DNA from: Fragum whitleyi
Lineage: Eukaryota > Mollusca > Bivalvia > Cardiida > Cardiidae
Direction: 5' to 3'
NCBI GenBank assembly: GCA_948146395.1
Contig: OX411543.1
Span: forward strand, 72,468,948-72,532,947
Length of the DNA: 64,000 nucleotides
Shown here one piece after another: positions 62,501 through 64,000 of the stretch. Below the pieces are notes generated by a model. It was not told the origin of the DNA. It saw only the letters and a program-made list of their open reading frames with translations, and did no database searches. Both the position numbers and the translations under genes were made by a program. How positions within the stretch are numbered: the stretch's first letter is position 1; each line of letters starts with the position of its first letter.

Positions 62501-63280
62501 CGAGTGATAATCATAACAGAATTTGATTGGTTGTCAGCCCTACAACTGGTAAATGACCGTTCGAGAAAAAAATCAGAGCAGTAATATTGTAAGTGCTACA
62601 AATTTATTATACAGTTAACCTATTGTACGTTTCAACTTCTTTACTCAACCGAAAATCTTGTTATAAACACTGAAAATACTAACTGGTAATTACTAAATTA
62701 CTACCGAAAATTACATCAAATTTTGTATTAGCCTCTTCTCTATTTGTCTAAAAGTAAATAAGATAAAAACAAAGTTTGTAGATTGTGACTGAAAAGGCCG
62801 TTTCTTCGGTGTTTGAAAACACATAATTTGGTTTGAACACATTGCTCAGAGGATAATGGTAAAAATTAAGTGGGTCAAACAGACTGGATTTCTGAAAAAC
62901 GGTATTTATAAATCGACTGCTTCGCAGTCCGATTTAAAAACAGAAATGCCATTTATTCATGCTTCACGACTGATTAAAAATGGAAATACTCCTTTTCAAA
63001 ATGAAGTTAGACATTTAGGTCACCAGTCATCAACATTTATTTATAATTCAAGTAATATACAGTTGACTCCACATGTAAGAATGCTCTAGGGACTAAGGAA
63101 AATTTATGTTTATATCCAAATATTGTTATAAGCAAAGAGTTTGCTCATTGAATTAATCTTTTGCAACTGTGAAATCAAACCAATTTAGTTGTAAGCAAAG
63201 TTTACTGTATTTTGAGAAATAAATACTGATAATTGTTTGTTTCAGTGTAAGATATGCTCATGTTTCAGTTCATGAACAAT
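62500..63280. other. Intergenic stretch, nothing identified
   Basis: AT-rich, without domains or splice-supported exons. The plus frame at 62856-63089 (77 codons) has no homologue I recognise and no supporting signals. Confidence 0.35.
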
Positions 63281-64000
63281 AACAAGAAAGCCATGAATGG
63301 CTTGAGTCGCTCCACAGGCTTGAAATTCTTGTAATAGCAAATCATTGACTAGATTTTTATAAATTTTGGGTTTTACTACTGTTGAAAATGATTTTCAAAG
63401 TTTCCACTATATAGCATATAGAGAAATGACCTCCGCCCATAAAATGCATGTTTTTCATCCAATCACAAGAACTTTTGGTAGACTGATTAAAAATCTCGCA
63501 ATGATCATTCTAGTGAAATTTGCTTGATATCCATCAATTAGATTCTGAGAAAATGATTTTCAAAGTTTCCACTATATAACATATTGAGAAATGACCTCTG
63601 CCTATAAAATGCATGTTTTTCATCCGATCAAAATAATTTTTAGTAGACTGGTAAAGGATCACCCCAGGATCATTCCAGTGAAATTTGTTTGATAAACATC
63701 AATTGATTCTGAGAAAATGATATTCAAAGAAGATTCCACTATAAAACATATAGAGAAATGACATCCCCCTATAAAATACATATTTTTCATCCAATCACAA
63801 TAATATTTGGTAGACTGATAAAGGGTCACACAATGATTATTCCCGTGAAGTTTGGTTGATATCCTTCAATTTGATTCTGAGAAAATGATTTTCAAAGTTT
63901 CCATTCTATAACATATAGAGAAATGACCCGCAGCCCATAAAATACATATTTTCCATCCGATCACAATTATTTTTTGTATACTGATAAAGGGACACCCAAG
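63281..64000 (+). mobile_element. Tandem-array element, third type, cut by the window end
   Basis: It begins AAGAAAGCCATGAATGGCTT then GAGTCGCTCCACAGGCTTGA as at 40560, followed by at least four units of about 170 bp with GAGAAATGACCTCCGCCC-type and TTCTGAGAAAATGATTTTCA blocks. The right end lies outside the window. Confidence 0.7.

Overview
The window is animal nuclear DNA: AT-rich, gene-poor, with spliced genes (GT-AG introns of 0.1-4 kb), microsatellites and very many short inverted-repeat elements. tRNA-derived SINEs, a CR1-like LINE fragment and several families of mobile elements that carry 140-180 bp tandem arrays between palindromic ends point to a mollusc, most likely a bivalve clam. 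I infer this from repeat style; no gene here fixes the species.

Gene layout. (1) 1345-11212, plus: nine phase-consistent exons, ending in a stop, of a lysine-rich protein I do not recognise; its N-terminus lies outside the visible exons. (2) 24386-29729, plus: the small GTPase ARL3, with all coding exons visible except the first, which probably holds only the ATG (candidate at 22109-22111). (3) 42810-35380, minus: a five-exon gene for a secreted protein I do not recognise. It has a clear signal peptide, a compact N-terminal part of 114 residues, then an in-frame TGA. Beyond the TGA the same frame crosses the next intron in phase and runs through a 443-codon Ser/Gln/Arg/Pro-rich exon with eight 10-residue repeats. 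This is the most notable object in the window. (4) 59943-59438, minus: the last exon of an ankyrin-repeat/SOCS-box (ASB-like) protein whose other exons lie beyond what I could identify.

Repeats fill the rest. 5.7-7.3 kb: an element with six near-identical 161 bp units. 12.9-13.9, 40.6-41.3, 49.5-50.1, 56.5-57.8, 60.3-61.7 and 63.3-64 kb: related tandem-array elements. 16.7-17.1 kb: long AT microsatellites. 19.5-22.1 kb: an inverted repeat with about 0.85 kb arms, just before the putative ARL3 first exon. At least six MITE-like hairpin families occur in several copies each; one copy carries a nested insertion that resembles the 3' part of a LINE. A degenerate LINE endonuclease lies at 61.8-62.5 kb.

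The genes show no sign of forming a pathway. ARL3 is a ciliary trafficking GTPase and the ASB-like protein would be a Cullin-5 ligase adaptor; the other two are unassigned.
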